NCBI GenBank assembly: GCA_900757655.1
Contig: CAAEOT010000050.1
Span: forward strand, 1 to 64,000
Length of the DNA: 64,000 nucleotides
From: an uncultured Oscillospiraceae bacterium
GTDB taxonomy: Bacteria; Bacillota; Clostridia; Oscillospirales; Oscillospiraceae
Direction of reading: 5' to 3'
Shown here: positions 24,533 to 31,612 of the stretch, one piece after another
Numbering within the stretch: the stretch's first letter is position 1
Layout of the letters: every line of letters starts with the position of its first letter
Notes under the pieces: generated by a model
What the model was told of the DNA's origin: nothing
Database searches by the model: none
The model's input: the letters and a program-made list of their open reading frames with translations, nothing else
Made by a program: the position numbers and the translations under genes

Positions 24533-25477
24533 TTACAGATCGAGGCCGAAGCCCTTTTCCTTGCCCATGACGAGGTTCAGGCACTCGAGCGCGGCGCCGG
24601 ACGCGCCCTTGCCGAGGTTGTCGAACACGGACGTGAGCAGAATGCGCTCTTCATTGCCGGAGACGGACACGACCATGCTGTCCTTGCCGGACATGGCGGC
24701 GGCGGACAGGAAGCCGTCCGCACACGCGGGGTCCTGATAGCGCACGACGGGGCCGGTATACTTTGCGGCGTAGGCGGCCCGGATGTCCTCCGCCGTCTTG
24801 CCGGGGCAGAGCTGCGAGGCGAAGAGCGCGACGCTCGTCTCCATGCCGCTGTAGAAATTCGCCACGATCGGCGCGAACACCGGCGCGTGCGTCAGGCCCG
24901 GGATCGCACACATCTCGCGCAGATGCTTGTGCTGCTGCGCCAGACCGTACTGCCGGGGCGCAACGTACAGGGGGTCAAGCTCGTCTGCCTCATACTCGGC
25001 GATCATCTTCTTACCGCCGCCGCTGTAGCCCGTGAGCGAGTAGCACGTCAGCAGCGCGTCCGGCGGCAGGATGCCCGCCTCGACGAGCGGGTAGACCAGC
25101 ACGATGAAGCCGCTGGCGTGGCAGCCGGGCACCGCGATGCGCTTGGCCGTACGGATCGCGGCCTCGCGCTCGGGCGACAGCTCCGGGAAGCCATACGTCC
25201 AGCCGGGGGCCGTGCGGTGCGCGGTCGAGGTGTCGAGCACGACCGTGTCTGGGTTCTCGACGAGGTCCGCCGCCGTGATGGCCGCCGCGTCCGGCAGGCA
25301 CAAAAACGCAATGTCCGCGCGGTTGAGCAGCTCGCGCTGCGCTTCGATATCGTGGTGCAGCTTGGGCGGCAGGGTCAGCAGGTCGATGTCCGCGCGCTGG
25401 GCCAGCCGGTCATAAATGCGCAGGCCGGCTGTACCGGAACTGCCGTCGATGAAAATGGTCGTTTTTTCGTTATGCAT
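24533..25477 (-). CDS. argC: N-acetyl-gamma-glutamyl-phosphate reductase (short type)
   Basis: A 314-residue protein of the shorter AGPR type 2: FIDGSSGTAGLRI at the N-terminus, the catalytic Cys in AVPGCHASGFIVL near residue 115, and SLTGYSGGGKKM. It reduces N-acetylglutamyl phosphate with NADPH. First gene of the arg operon, directly behind a promoter carrying an ARG box. Confidence 0.94.
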   Translation of the reverse strand: MHNEKTTIFIDGSSGTAGLRIYDRLAQRADIDLLTLPPKLHHDIEAQRELLNRADIAFLCLPDAAAITAADLVENPDTVVLDTSTAHRTAPGWTYGFPELSPEREAAIRTAKRIAVPGCHASGFIVLVYPLVEAGILPPDALLTCYSLTGYSGGGKKMIAEYEADELDPLYVAPRQYGLAQQHKHLREMCAIPGLTHAPVFAPIVANFYSGMETSVALFASQLCPGKTAEDIRAAYAAKYTGPVVRYQDPACADGFLSAAAMSGKDSMVVSVSGNEERILLTSVFDNLGKGASGAALECLNLVMGKEKGFGLDL

Positions 25478-25521
25478 ATCTTGTCCCTCACAAGCGGATA
25501 AAAATCCATTTATATGAGGCT

Positions 25522-25551
25522 AATATACTACTTCACGAATAAATATGCAAT
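25522..25551 (-). promoter_or_regulatory. arg operon promoter overlapped by an ArgR (ARG) box
   Basis: On the minus strand TTGCAT (25550-25545), a 17-base spacer and TATATT (25527-25522). On the plus strand 25534-25551 reads CACGAATAAATATGCAAT, which matches the Gram-positive ARG box CATGAATAAAAATKCAAK at 16 of 18 positions. The box covers the -35 and most of the spacer, so arginine-bound ArgR should block RNA polymerase. Confidence 0.82.
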
Positions 25552-25678
25552 ACGCTCGTGAAAATTCCGGTGCGATTTGTGAAAATTGAAAAAACAGGCC
25601 GGGCGGGAGAAAAATGCCTTGTGCAGCATGTACATATATGTCCGCGCAAAATTGGAACATTTGCCGGACGACGGGGGT

Positions 25679-25722
25679 AAAAAACCGCCGCCCGGCCATT
25701 TTTGCAAATGGATAGGCGGCGG
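25679..25722 (-). terminator. Intrinsic terminator of the Na/Pi cotransporter gene
   Basis: On the minus strand CCGCCGCC pairs with GGCGGCGG around an inner CCATTT/AAATGG stem, followed by a run of T. Confidence 0.8.
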
Positions 25723-25739
25723 ATATATGCATATATGCA

Positions 25740-27491
25740 TTAAATCTGGAATTCCCTGCTGTATTCGGCGTAATATTCATCAAAGCGGTGCGAGTGCATG
25801 GCCATGACGCTGTTGATATATTCGTGCGTGTCGAACGAGTCGGACTCGAGCTCGATCATGGCGACGGCGATGTTCGAGCAGTGGTCGGACACGCGCTCGC
25901 AGTTGGTAAGCAGGTCGTTGAATGCGAAGCCGTGGTTGAGCGTGCACTCGCCGGACTGCAGGCGGTCGATGTGGTGCAGCTTCATCTCGTCGCAGAGGTT
26001 GTCGATGAGCTCCTCGAGCGGCTCGACGCGGTAGGCCGCGGCGACGTCATTGTCGAGGAAGGCGTTGATCGTGATCTCGAGGATACGCGTCACGGCGGAG
26101 AGCATGACACGGAGCTCGCGCGCGCCGGTTGGCGAAAAGACGATCTTCTTCGTGTAGAGCTCCTGCGCCGTTTCGCCGATGTTGAGCGAGTGGTCGCTGA
26201 TGCGCTCGAGATCGCTGATCGTGTGCAGGTACTTCGACACATCGGCGGTCTGGCGCGGCGTAAGCTCCTTGCTCGTGATCTTGATGAGGTAGGTGCCGAG
26301 CTTGTCCTCGTAGTGGTCGATGGCCTCCTCGTCCTCCTGCAGGGCGGCGAACTGCTCGTCGCTGAATTTATCCAGCAGGGAGAAGGCGGACAGGATATTG
26401 TCCTGCGCCTGACGGGCCATGGAGTCGATGGCCAGGCGGCTCTGCTCGATGGCCAGCGCCGGGTGCGCGAGAAAGCGCTCCTCGAGCCGGTCGATGTCGG
26501 CGAGCGCGCCGGTGGACGCCTTGTCCGGGAACAGGATCGTGACGAGCTTTTCGAGCAGGGGGATCATCGGCGTGAGCAGCAGCACGGTCGCAAAGCGGAA
26601 GATCGTGTTGAGCAGGGCAATGCTCACGGTGGTCATGGTCATGTCCAGGAACGGGAAGCGCACGGCCGCATTGACCGCGTAGAACACGACGCCCCAGACG
26701 AGCGCGCCGATGACGTCGATGAGCAGGTAGACATAGGCGGTGCGCTTGCCCTTGACGCTCGCGCCGAGCGAGGACAGCAGCACCGGCACGGCCGCGCCGA
26801 TGGCGATGCCGAGCGTGATGGGGAAGGCCACGGAGAACGTGATCGTGCCCGTGATGGCCAGCGCCTGCAGAATGCCGACGGCGGCCGACGCGCTCTGCAG
26901 GATGCAGGTGAACACCGTACCGACGAGCACGCCGAGCAGCGGGTTGGAAAAGCGGGTGAGCAGCTCGATGAACGCGGCACTGTCCTTGAGCGGGGCCACG
27001 GCGCCGCTCATGGAGGACATGCCGTACATGAGCACGGCGAAGCCGAGCAGAATGTCGCCGATGTGGTGTTTGGTCAGGTCCTTGCAGAACATGCGCAGCA
27101 CGATGCCGGCCACGGCGACGACGCCCGTGAGCGTCGCAGTGCTCAGCAGCGACACCCAGCCGGAGCCGCTGATGTCCGACAGGCAGAGGATCCAGCCCGT
27201 GATGCTCGTGCCGAGGATGGAGCCGAGGACGATGCCGATGGCCTGACGCACCTGCATCATGCCGGAGTTGACGAAGCCGACGACCATGACGGACGTGGCC
27301 GAGGACGACTGGATCACGGCGGTGACGCCCGTGCCGAGCAGGACGCCCTTGAGCGGGGTGCTCGTGAGTTTATACAGGATGATCTCAAGCTTGTTGCCGG
27401 CCACTTTTTTCAGCCCGTCGCCCATGAGCGTCATGCCGAACAGGAACAGGGCCACGCCGCCAAGCAATGAGATCACATTATTGATCCCCAA
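25740..27491 (-). CDS. Na/Pi-cotransporter family protein with PhoU-like C-terminal domain
   Basis: The 583-residue protein has two inverted Na/Pi repeat units, each with the QSSSA signature: VIQSSSATSVMVVGFVNSG near residue 60 and CILQSASAAVGILQALA near 200. About eight membrane segments are followed by a cytoplasmic PhoU-like helical domain from about residue 340. It should take up phosphate with sodium. The first codon is TTG at 27491, with GGGAG 11 bases upstream. A terminator follows the stop, so it is probably monocistronic. Confidence 0.9.
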   Translation of the reverse strand: MGINNVISLLGGVALFLFGMTLMGDGLKKVAGNKLEIILYKLTSTPLKGVLLGTGVTAVIQSSSATSVMVVGFVNSGMMQVRQAIGIVLGSILGTSITGWILCLSDISGSGWVSLLSTATLTGVVAVAGIVLRMFCKDLTKHHIGDILLGFAVLMYGMSSMSGAVAPLKDSAAFIELLTRFSNPLLGVLVGTVFTCILQSASAAVGILQALAITGTITFSVAFPITLGIAIGAAVPVLLSSLGASVKGKRTAYVYLLIDVIGALVWGVVFYAVNAAVRFPFLDMTMTTVSIALLNTIFRFATVLLLTPMIPLLEKLVTILFPDKASTGALADIDRLEERFLAHPALAIEQSRLAIDSMARQAQDNILSAFSLLDKFSDEQFAALQEDEEAIDHYEDKLGTYLIKITSKELTPRQTADVSKYLHTISDLERISDHSLNIGETAQELYTKKIVFSPTGARELRVMLSAVTRILEITINAFLDNDVAAAYRVEPLEELIDNLCDEMKLHHIDRLQSGECTLNHGFAFNDLLTNCERVSDHCSNIAVAMIELESDSFDTHEYINSVMAMHSHRFDEYYAEYSREFQI

Positions 27492-27661
27492 AACGCTTCA
27501 CGCTCCCTCTGTGATATTTTGCGCTTATCTCTCACTATATCAGAAAGCGATGCAAAGATAAATGCCGGAATTGCACTTGCACGTGACAAAATTTGACGAA
27601 AAAACCGGGCGTTTTTTGTGCAGAATATGGCCTTTTTCACAAACGAACGGCTGTTGGAATC

Positions 27662-27691
27662 TTGACAATGTGCCGGTCTGCGTGCTATATT
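27662..27691 (+). promoter_or_regulatory. Promoter of the cyclodeaminase-family gene
   Basis: TTGACA (27662-27667), 18-base spacer, TATATT (27686-27691). The start codon is 62 bases downstream. Confidence 0.7.
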
Positions 27692-27752
27692 CCCATTATA
27701 ATAATGTGTGTATATCCGCGCGCGGCTATGCGCGCGGGGAATGGAGGCATTT

Positions 27753-28436
27753 ATGGCGGAAGAGAAGAAAAAGATCCTGATCCACACGGCGGATGGCGAC
27801 CACGTGGTCGCCGTCGGAGAGCACAAGCCGAAGCAGACCTTCGGCGCCATGCCGGTCAAGGACTATGTGGCTGCGGTGGCGGACCCGGATGGTCTGCCGC
27901 AGGCGGGCAGTGTCGGTGCAGTCGTGTCGGCGCTGGCGGCGGCGATGGGGTCGCTGGCCGTGCGCGCGCTGCGCTCGGACGACGAGACGCTCAAGCCCGT
28001 TGCCGAGGAGCTGCGCCAGATGACGGACTACATGGTCTTTCAGATCGACGAGGAGCTGCGCGCGCGCGAGCCGCTTGATCGGCGCAGGGCCGAGGAGAAT
28101 ATCACGCGCACCGATCTCGACAGCGCGCTGCGCGTCGCGAGCGACATTCCCAACGAGATCGTGTACATCATGTGCCGCTGCATCGAGCTCATGAAGGAGG
28201 TCGTGGACAAGGGCGACGACCTGACCGCGTGCAGCGCGCTCGCGGCCGTGCATCTGAGCATGGCGGCCATCCGCTGCATGCAGGCGGAGCTGCTGTCGTA
28301 TGCCAAGATCATGGACGACGACGTGTTCGGCTACACGATCGTGCGCGAGGCCGAGCTGAACCTGGCCGACCATCAGGAGCTGGTGGACGGGCTGGTCGAA
28401 GAGCTCACGCGCCGCCTGAAGCGCGCGAAAAAGTAA
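27753..28436 (+). CDS. Cyclodeaminase/cyclohydrolase-family protein (FchA-like)
   Basis: A 227-residue helical protein with the pattern of the formiminotetrahydrofolate cyclodeaminase / methenyl-THF cyclohydrolase family: QAGSVGAVVSALAAAMGSLA near residue 55, ASDIPNEIVYIMCRCIELM, and a final helical pair. The family acts on one-carbon groups on folate. About 40 extra residues precede the usual start, with a KKKILIHTADGDHVV strand pattern. I chose the ATG at 27753 because GGAGG lies directly upstream. The glycine stretch is QAGSVGA here, where most members have PGGGSVAA, so catalysis is not assured. The gene lies just before a folate-type transporter with a THF riboswitch. Confidence 0.7.
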   Translation: MAEEKKKILIHTADGDHVVAVGEHKPKQTFGAMPVKDYVAAVADPDGLPQAGSVGAVVSALAAAMGSLAVRALRSDDETLKPVAEELRQMTDYMVFQIDEELRAREPLDRRRAEENITRTDLDSALRVASDIPNEIVYIMCRCIELMKEVVDKGDDLTACSALAAVHLSMAAIRCMQAELLSYAKIMDDDVFGYTIVREAELNLADHQELVDGLVEELTRRLKRAKK

Positions 28437-28442
28437 GCGCAG

Positions 28443-28472
28443 AAAAAGGACGCCCGACGGGCGTCCTTTTTC
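28443..28472. terminator. Terminator after the cyclodeaminase-family gene
   Basis: AAAAAGGACGCCC and GGGCGTCCTTTTT form a symmetrical hairpin. Confidence 0.85.
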
Positions 28473-28475
28473 CGG

Positions 28476-28504
28476 TTGCAAAGCCGTGCCGCGTGTGCTA
28501 AGAT
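28476..28504 (+). promoter_or_regulatory. Promoter of the folate ECF S-component gene
   Basis: TTGCAA (28476-28481), 17-base spacer, TAAGAT (28499-28504), directly before the THF riboswitch. Confidence 0.6.
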
Positions 28505-28527
28505 GCACACGGAATCTATGCAATGCA

Positions 28528-28622
28528 TTGGACAGAGTAGGAACAGCGCGTCAAGTGCGTCGGGATGGGAAGTTGTCCGGCGACGAAGGGGCCGCGCGCC
28601 CCGCGGTGCTGTTGCCGCTTCC
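28528..28622 (+). promoter_or_regulatory. Tetrahydrofolate (THF) riboswitch
   Basis: The leader holds the conserved pieces of the THF riboswitch in order: AGAGTAG, GCGCGTCAAGTG, GGGATGGGAAGTTGTC, GACGAAG and GCGGTG. Pairings visible include AACAGC with GCTGTT, CGTCG with CGACG, and a GGGGC/GCCCC hairpin. It sits 57 bases before an ECF S component, the classic folT arrangement. A further inverted pair (TGCCAC/GTGGCA) before the ribosome site could be the expression platform. Confidence 0.85.
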
Positions 28623-28678
28623 GCTGCCACCAAGGGAGACCCCCGCCGTGGCAACTGTCACGAAAGGAGTCTTGCAAA

Positions 28679-29215
28679 ATGCATACGCAATGGACCGCCC
28701 GCCGCCTCGCGGCGGACGCAATGTTTGCCGCCATGGTCACGGTGCTGGGGCTGGTGTCGATCAGCACCGGCAACCTGAAGATCACCGTCGAGGCGCTGCC
28801 GGTGTTTCTCGGCGCGCTGCTGCTCGGCCCGGTCGACGGGCTGGCCATCGGCGGGGTGGGCACGCTGCTGTACCAGCTGCTGCGCTTCGGCGTGAGCGCC
28901 ACGACTGCGCTCTGGATCGCACCGTATGTGCTGCTGGGGCTGTGCGTGGGCGCGGTGTCGGCGCGGCACGGGTACGCCTGCACGCCGCGGCAGCTCGCGC
29001 TGTTGGCCGTGCTCGGCGAGCTGGGCATCACGGTGCTCAACACCGGATCGCTGTATGTCGACAGCCTCATCTACGGGTACTATTCGCCGGTGTTCGTGTT
29101 TGGTACGCTGCCGCTGCGGCTGGCCATCTGCGCGGGAAAAGGCATCGTGCTCGCGCTGCTGCTGCCGACGCTGCTGCGCATCACGCGCCGCGCGCTGCAG
29201 CCGCGGGCCAACTGA
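28679..29215 (+). CDS. folT: ECF transporter S component, folate family (FolT-like)
   Basis: A 178-residue protein with about five to six hydrophobic segments and the S-component pattern: ARRLAADAMFAAM at the start, EALPVFLGALLLGPVDGLAIG, and FGTLPLRLAICAGKG near the end. The S component binds the vitamin and docks on a shared ECF module encoded elsewhere. The THF riboswitch in its leader identifies folate as the likely substrate. The ATG at 28679 follows AAAGGAG. Confidence 0.85.
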   Translation: MHTQWTARRLAADAMFAAMVTVLGLVSISTGNLKITVEALPVFLGALLLGPVDGLAIGGVGTLLYQLLRFGVSATTALWIAPYVLLGLCVGAVSARHGYACTPRQLALLAVLGELGITVLNTGSLYVDSLIYGYYSPVFVFGTLPLRLAICAGKGIVLALLLPTLLRITRRALQPRAN

Positions 29216-29225
29216 GAATCGAATG

Positions 29226-29260
29226 AAAAACCGCCGCTCCGACCGGAGCGGCGGTTTTTT
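29226..29260. terminator. Terminator of folT-like gene
   Basis: AAAAACCGCCGCTCC and GGAGCGGCGGTTTTTT form a perfect hairpin with a T run. Confidence 0.88.
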
Positions 29261-29334
29261 GCGCGGCGGCGCCGGATGCGCCGGCTGGCATGGTTTGGAA
29301 AAGCCTGCGGTTTCCGGCGGCGCGCTCCTGTCCC

Positions 29335-29568
29335 TTACGGCTTTTTCGCCGCCGGATAGCGCGCGCGCACATCCGTCTCGCCGAGCAGATAGTCCACGCT
29401 CACGCCGTAATACCGCGCCAGTGCGCACAGCACCTGCGGCGGCAGCATCCGCTGCCCGCTCTCATAGTAGGCATAGGCCCGCTGCGTCAGGTGCAGCGCT
29501 TGCCCGACCTGCGCCTGCGTCAGATCGGCGTCCTCGCGCAGATCGCGCAGCCGTGGATATCGTTCCAT
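29335..29568 (-). CDS. XRE-family HTH regulator
   Basis: A 77-residue single-domain Cro/CI protein: LRDLREDADLTQAQVGQALH, then YESGQRMLPPQVLCALARYY and VDYLLGETD. It is read away from the small gene at 29660. The space between holds the inverted repeat AGAAC-N5-GTTCT near 29595 and a second GTTCTGTTCT, possible operators. It begins an accessory patch of AT-richer DNA. Confidence 0.85.
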   Translation of the reverse strand: MERYPRLRDLREDADLTQAQVGQALHLTQRAYAYYESGQRMLPPQVLCALARYYGVSVDYLLGETDVRARYPAAKKP

Positions 29569-29659
29569 GTTGCATCACCGGTGACAGGATAAGAAAGAAC
29601 GAACTGTTCTATTTGCATTTAGACCGCTTTGTTCTGTTCTTAATCTGGAGGTGAACATC

Positions 29660-29797
29660 ATGCCAGATTATCAGGAACGATACCAAATGCTGTTCCGGGC
29701 AACAGAGCACGCGATTCAGATCCTGATCGATGCACAGCGCACCTGTGAAGAGAAGTATCTTATGGACACAGAGCAGGACGATGACGCGGTGAAATGA
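29660..29797 (+). CDS. Small conserved-type hypothetical protein (45 aa)
   Basis: A 45-residue reading frame beginning MPDYQERYQMLFRATEHA and ending in an acidic tail, with a strong GGAGGTGA site. Codon use and the ribosome site support translation. Small proteins with this MPDY...LFRA pattern occur, from memory, near mobile elements of Clostridia; I do not know a function. Confidence 0.65.
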   Translation: MPDYQERYQMLFRATEHAIQILIDAQRTCEEKYLMDTEQDDDAVK

Positions 29798-29805
29798 CGG
29801 GTATC

Positions 29806-29820
29806 CCAACTTTTGTGTGG
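29806..29820. repeat. Left copy of a 15-bp inverted repeat
   Basis: CCAACTTTTGTGTGG here is the exact reverse complement of 31513-31527. A partial further copy (TTTTGTGTGGG) lies at 29859-29869. The two outer copies enclose 1.7 kb. Confidence 0.6.
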
Positions 29821-29923
29821 GTTGGGCGGAAAAAAGTAGGGAGCTGAGAGCTAAATCGTTTTGTGTGGGAACGGTGCAAAAAAGTTGTGCTGGGTTTCTT
29901 TTCTCGTGTGCTACCAATTTAAG

Positions 29924-29957
29924 ACCTCCTGTTATAGAATTTTCTGTAACAGGAGGT
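29924..29957 (+). promoter_or_regulatory. Hairpin that sequesters the ribosome site of the 104-aa gene
   Basis: ACCTCCTGTTA (29924-29934) pairs perfectly with TAACAGGAGGT (29947-29957). The second arm contains the AGGAGG ribosome site of the gene starting at 29965. Folding would hide the site, so translation may be conditional. Confidence 0.55.
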
Positions 29958-29964
29958 GATTTTT

Positions 29965-30279
29965 ATGAGCAGAAAAGACCCGTATTTTTCCTTCAAAGAC
30001 AGGGACAGCGTAGAGTACAAACCTCAGTATGGGACGGCGTACACGCCGCGTCAGGAGAAAATCCTGTCAGGCGAATTGCCCTTGGAGGACATCCGCCCCA
30101 ACGAACTGAGCCTGCTGAAGCAGAAGGCAAAACACCTCGGCGATATGGAGGGCTACGAGATAGCGACCCTGCGTTACGAGGAGATGCTGCATCCACTGGA
30201 TGCCTACTACAATCACTACACCGCCGAGGAAGCAGCGGAAATCCTTCGGAAGCTGACGCCGCCGGGGTTTGAATCGTAG
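29965..30279 (+). CDS. Hypothetical protein (104 aa)
   Basis: A soluble, charged 104-residue protein: MSRKDPYFSFKDRDS at the start, a helical middle (RPNELSLLKQKAKHLGDMEG) and HYTAEEAAEILRKLTPP at the end. The start is set by AGGAGG eight bases upstream, within a perfect hairpin. I recognise no domain. It lies inside the region bounded by the 15-bp inverted repeat, next to another hypothetical gene. Confidence 0.7.
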   Translation: MSRKDPYFSFKDRDSVEYKPQYGTAYTPRQEKILSGELPLEDIRPNELSLLKQKAKHLGDMEGYEIATLRYEEMLHPLDAYYNHYTAEEAAEILRKLTPPGFES

Positions 30280-30298
30280 GCGGCAGAGGGCAACCCCG

Positions 30299-30694
30299 AT
30301 GGACACGAGCCACAGAAACAATGTTCCTCCGTGCGAGGACGACGATGACATTTGGTACGGGGGCTACTCCATATTCGTGCCGCATATTCCCAACACGCGG
30401 GCGTATCCCTATGTGTCCCGCATCGTGGGTCCAGACCCCAAGTACCGCTTTGCCCGCAAGTTCTTGCAATATCAGTGGCCGCCAAAGACACCGAAAGGCC
30501 GACGGTTCGATGTGGAGCTGCCGGGAGATGGCGTCTATGAGGTCGGCATCAAGCGATGGAACGCGGACAAGACCCTGCTGCTGGAGCGGCAGGTATACTG
30601 GCTGTTGCTGCTGGATGGCAACGAGTACACCATCCCCAAGTGGCAGGTGCTGCCGCTGGTGGAGGCACTACGCAGCGGCACGCTTGGTGCCTGA
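30299..30694 (+). CDS. Hypothetical protein (131 aa)
   Basis: A soluble 131-residue protein: an acidic N-terminus (PPCEDDDDIWYGGY), a proline-rich middle with QYQWPPKTPKGRRFDVELPG, and a helical end. I chose the ATG at 30299, 20 bases after the previous stop; the frame also opens slightly upstream inside the earlier gene. Not recognised. It probably forms one unit with the 104-aa gene, ended by the terminator at 30706-30743. Confidence 0.65.
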   Translation: MDTSHRNNVPPCEDDDDIWYGGYSIFVPHIPNTRAYPYVSRIVGPDPKYRFARKFLQYQWPPKTPKGRRFDVELPGDGVYEVGIKRWNADKTLLLERQVYWLLLLDGNEYTIPKWQVLPLVEALRSGTLGA

Positions 30695-30705
30695 AGAACA
30701 AAGAG

Positions 30706-30743
30706 AACCCCTGTGAGGTCAATCCTCACAGGGGTTTCTTTTT
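30706..30743 (+). terminator. Intrinsic terminator of the two hypothetical genes
   Basis: AACCCCTGTGAGG and CCTCACAGGGGTT form a 13-bp stem followed by a T-rich tail. Confidence 0.85.
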
Positions 30744-30774
30744 AATGGCACAGTAGAGAAATGCTTATATAAAG

Positions 30775-31215
30775 TCACTCCTGTCCGTGCTCCTCCATAT
30801 ACTTAAACACTTCTTTATCGGATTTAGCCCTTTTATACCAACCAATGCCTATCATGGCAAAGCCAACAATCATTACTACAGTCCTAATTGTTGACGCTGA
30901 CGAGAGAAAGCAAGAGGCAACAAGTCCTGTACCAGCACCCGTAAAGAAGTCTACGAGTGATTTCTCATGCTTTATTTTTCCCAATACGCGCTCCTTGTCA
31001 ATAACTTCTACCATCTTGGAATCCCCCTTCAGTAATGTATCAAGCGATACATCAAATTGGTTGCTCATTGCTATGAGAATCTGTAAATCCGGATAACTCT
31101 TTTCATTTTCCCAATTCGAAACCGTCTGTCTTGTAACATGGAATAACTCACCAAACCGTTCTTGCGTTAATTGCTGCTCATTACGAATTGCTGATATTTG
31201 ATTTCCTATGCTCAT
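30775..31215 (-). CDS. XRE-family regulator with C-terminal membrane segments
   Basis: A 146-residue protein. The N-terminal HTH (residues 5-60: IRNEQQLTQERFGELF, then TRQTVSNWENEKSYP) is followed by a linker and one or two hydrophobic segments near residues 98-130 (GAGTGLVASCFLSSAS; TVVMIVGFAMIGIGWY). A membrane-bound regulator is therefore likely. The ATG at 31215 is preceded by GAGGGAG at a long spacing of about 12. The gene is clearly more AT-rich than its surroundings, a sign of transfer. It lies inside the inverted-repeat-bounded patch, 180 bases from the 56-bp repeats. Confidence 0.8.
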   Translation of the reverse strand: MSIGNQISAIRNEQQLTQERFGELFHVTRQTVSNWENEKSYPDLQILIAMSNQFDVSLDTLLKGDSKMVEVIDKERVLGKIKHEKSLVDFFTGAGTGLVASCFLSSASTIRTVVMIVGFAMIGIGWYKRAKSDKEVFKYMEEHGQE

Positions 31216-31394
31216 GGTCAGCACCAACTCCCTCTCTGAAAAGAATTTACTACGACCTTGCTTCTTGTCTACTATTATGTAAGAAAAACAGCGCAAAGTA
31301 AAGCAATTTACTTTTTACATTGCGTTTTTCGTGTAGTTAAGTAGGTTTTGCAAATTCTTTTCGACAAACTCGAATACAATTCGTTTACTCGGAG

Positions 31395-31530
31395 GAAATC
31401 CCACAGAAAAGTTGGAAGAAGTCGCTCGCCCGAAATCGGGGCTTAAAACTGAAATCCCACAGAAAAGTTGGAAGGAATCGCTCGGTCGAAATAGGGTTTG
31501 AAAATAAAAAAACCACACAAAAGTTGGAAT
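31395..31530. repeat. Tandem repeat of 56-bp period (two full units and a partial third)
   Basis: GAAATCCCACAGAAAAGTTG occurs at 31395 and 31451, and a third related copy (CCACACAAAAGTTGGAA) lies in phase at 31513-31529. The spacing is exactly 56 bases each time. The parts after the core (TCGCTCG, CGAAAT) are also similar. The 31216-31612 intergenic space holds nothing else recognisable besides the downstream ribosome site. Confidence 0.75.
31513..31527. repeat. Right copy of the 15-bp inverted repeat
   Basis: CCACACAAAAGTTGG is the exact reverse complement of 29806-29820 and coincides with the last unit of the 56-bp repeat. Confidence 0.6.
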
Positions 31531-31612
31531 AACCGAAATGACCGCGTCATTGTCTTTTCCCGCCGCACGTGCTACAATTTATTATCATCCGATTCACACA
31601 GGAGGTGCCGCC

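Noticed and set aside
31395..31530. CRISPR array
   Set aside because: Only three units, the intervening parts are similar to each other, and no cas genes are present.
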